The notes under the pieces are model-generated. The model made no database searches, had not been told where the DNA came from, and saw nothing but the letters and a program-made list of their open reading frames with translations. 8,020 nt of DNA from an uncultured Erysipelotrichaceae bacterium. GTDB lineage: Bacteria; Bacillota_I; Bacilli_A; RFN20; CAG-826. Below, one piece after another: positions 7,254-8,020 of this stretch. Position numbers and translations under genes: made by a program. Positions within the stretch are counted from its first letter, which is position 1, and each line of letters begins with the position of its first letter. The stretch is from the NCBI GenBank assembly GCA_902801805.1, contig CADCJP010000035.1:1-8020 (forward strand). The letters are read 5' to 3'.

Positions 7254-7268
7254 TATTTTTTTACCGAA
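7249..7268. promoter_or_regulatory. Candidate Rex operator, promoter-distal site
   Basis: The plus strand reads ttcaatatttttttaccgaa: a perfect TACCGAA half-site and a degenerate TTCAATA partner. It overlaps the -35 box of rex-adhE. Together with the proximal copy it defines a consensus TTCGGTA-(T-run)-TACCGAA. Each copy has one perfect half, on the outer side of the pair. Confidence 0.55.
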
Positions 7269-7287
7269 GTATATCGTAATTACTATA

Positions 7288-7306
7288 TTTGTTGCATAGC
7301 AACAAA
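7288..7306. repeat. Perfect 19-base palindrome upstream of the rex promoter
   Basis: TTTGTTGC-ATA-GCAACAAA has 8-bp arms and a 3-base centre. It lies 35 bases upstream of the rex -35 box and its end overlaps the U-run of the neighbouring terminator. It could be an operator for Rex or another regulator, or a second hairpin at the 3' end of the upstream message. It is not followed by a T-run on either strand, so it is not a terminator itself. Confidence 0.6.
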
Positions 7307-7329
7307 AAAGCAGTGATTTTCTCACTGCT
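7304..7329 (-). terminator. Rho-independent terminator of the small membrane protein gene
   Basis: The minus strand reads AGCAGTGA, loop GAAAA, TCACTGCT, then TTTTT: an 8-bp stem (7309-7316 with 7322-7329) followed at once by a U-run. It lies 16 bases after the stop codon at 7346 and separates this gene from rex. Confidence 0.85.
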
Positions 7330-7345
7330 ATTTCTTGTATTTATA

Positions 7346-7666
7346 TTACCAAGGCCTATAAACTGTCCAAATAGGATCAACATTTGGATCTGGTAAGAGG
7401 TTATGCTTTTTCAAGTATTTCATCCTCCTAACATATAAGATCCAGCAAACTGTCGCTTTTATGTAATAACCAATGTTGATTAAAGAGATGCCTAGAAGAA
7501 TAATCAAGAGAACATAGAAATTGCTAATCATGATAAATTGCACAGCCCAAATATAGAATGGCACCATTAAGACGTGGAGAATCACAAGCAAAATGGTCGC
7601 TCTGATGAATTCACCTAAAGAGTAAAATCTATAGAAGTGGTCTGAAATTAAGTGCAAAACTTTCAT
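7346..7666 (-). CDS. Small membrane protein of unknown function, 106 residues
   Basis: I do not recognise a family. Two hydrophobic stretches, about residues 22-45 and 49-69, look like membrane-spanning helices, and a third shorter one (71-79) may extend the second. A basic segment RRMKYLKK (80-87) and a short tail ending in VYRPW follow, which by the positive-inside rule puts the C-terminus in the cytoplasm. No signal peptide cleavage site, cysteine cluster or enzymatic motif is visible. That it is a real gene is supported by its own promoter with a perfect TATAAT, an AGAGG ribosome site (7673-7677) 6 bases before the ATG, and a terminator just after the TAA. It is therefore transcribed alone and nothing ties it to the redox genes beyond adjacency. 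Confidence 0.8.
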   Translation of the reverse strand: MKVLHLISDHFYRFYSLGEFIRATILLVILHVLMVPFYIWAVQFIMISNFYVLLIILLGISLINIGYYIKATVCWILYVRRMKYLKKHNLLPDPNVDPIWTVYRPW

Positions 7667-7687
7667 AGGGAGCCTCTTTTGTGGTAG

Positions 7688-7717
7688 ATTATAATATTTT
7701 TTCTAGATTTAATGCAA
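7688..7717 (-). promoter_or_regulatory. Promoter of the small membrane protein gene
   Basis: A perfect -10 box TATAAT (7688-7693) is preceded 18 bases upstream by TTGCAT (7712-7717), a weak -35. The start would fall near 7681, giving a leader of about 15 bases that still contains the AGAGG ribosome site. Confidence 0.55.
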
Positions 7718-7740
7718 TCTTTTTTTGTAATTAGACTATT

Positions 7741-7766
7741 AAAAAAGCGAGCTCATTGACTCGCTT
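7741..7766 (-). terminator. Rho-independent terminator of the gene entering from the right edge
   Basis: The minus strand reads AAGCGAG, an 8-base loop, CTCGCTT and then further T's: a 7-bp stem (7745-7751 with 7760-7766) with a U-run, starting 1 base after the stop codon at 7768. Confidence 0.8.
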
Positions 7767-7767
7767 A

Positions 7768-8020
7768 TTAGTGATAAATTTTGATATAGTGCATGCGTAA
7801 CAGAATTATACCAAGGATAATTAAGGCTGTACTGATGAAGAAGCCAATTCCTGAGCCTCTTTTAGTGTTTCTTCCTCTCGTAAAGATAGCAATTAGAACA
7901 CCAACGACATTGAAGAAGAGGCCTAATAATATACCACCAATCCATGATCCTTCAGGTATTTGAATTGGTTCGTATTCGGCTTCGAAATCTGGTTCACCCG
8001 CTAAGTCGGGGTTATGAACC
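7768..8020 (-). CDS. C-terminal part of a membrane protein of unknown function (N-terminus beyond window)
   Basis: Eighty-three codons before a TAA stop are visible; the start lies past base 8020. The visible part opens with an acidic, proline-containing stretch (PDFEAEYEPIQIPE, 10-23 of the visible part). It is followed by two hydrophobic helices (about 26-46 and 57-74) joined by a short basic loop, TRGRNTKRGSG, and a short tail ending KIYH. The basic loop suggests that the loop is cytoplasmic. Many Bacillota carry small proteins with an acidic or zinc-ribbon front and such a helical hairpin, but I do not recognise this one and no cysteines are visible. A terminator hairpin follows almost immediately, so it ends its own transcription unit. 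Confidence 0.75.
   Translation of the reverse strand, partial: VHNPDLAGEPDFEAEYEPIQIPEGSWIGGILLGLFFNVVGVLIAIFTRGRNTKRGSGIGFFISTALIILGIILLRMHYIKIYH

Overview
The window is a compact stretch of an anaerobic, low-GC fermenter, most like a Bacillota (Firmicutes) genome. By eye it is roughly 40% GC. Genes carry GGAGG-type ribosome binding sites and end in short hairpin-plus-U-run terminators. Every supported gene is on the minus strand, so transcription runs from high to low coordinates. The six visible stop codons are TAA or TAG and the tryptophans I read are TGG, so nothing suggests TGA recoding. I cannot place the organism more precisely.

From right to left: (1) the C-terminal end of an unrecognised membrane protein (7768-8020) with its own terminator; (2) a 106-residue unrecognised membrane protein (7346-7666) with its own promoter and terminator; (3) rex (6568-7194), the NADH/NAD+-sensing repressor, followed after 15 bases by adhE (3934-6552), the bifunctional acetyl-CoA to ethanol dehydrogenase, closed by a long terminator hairpin; (4) a hydrogenase operon, hydC-hydB-hydA (3766 down past base 1), encoding a trimeric NADH-linked [FeFe] hydrogenase, with hydA cut by the window edge after 452 codons.

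The genes make one functional unit. Hydrogenase and AdhE are two ways to dispose of fermentative electrons, as H2 and as ethanol, and Rex senses the NADH level that both pathways lower. The DNA supports joint control. The rex-adhE promoter lies between two near-identical AT-cored inverted repeats with TTCGGTA / TACCGAA half-sites. A looser related element overlaps the -10 box of the hydCBA promoter. These differ from the classical TTGTGA-type Rex box, and Rex here also has an unusual DNA-binding wing, so a lineage-specific Rex/operator pair is the most interesting hypothesis in the window.

No RNA genes, insertion sequences, CRISPR arrays or attachment sites were seen. The only gene-free gaps are about 170 bases (3767-3933), 150 bases (7195-7345) and 100 bases (7667-7767), and each is accounted for by promoters, operators or terminators.
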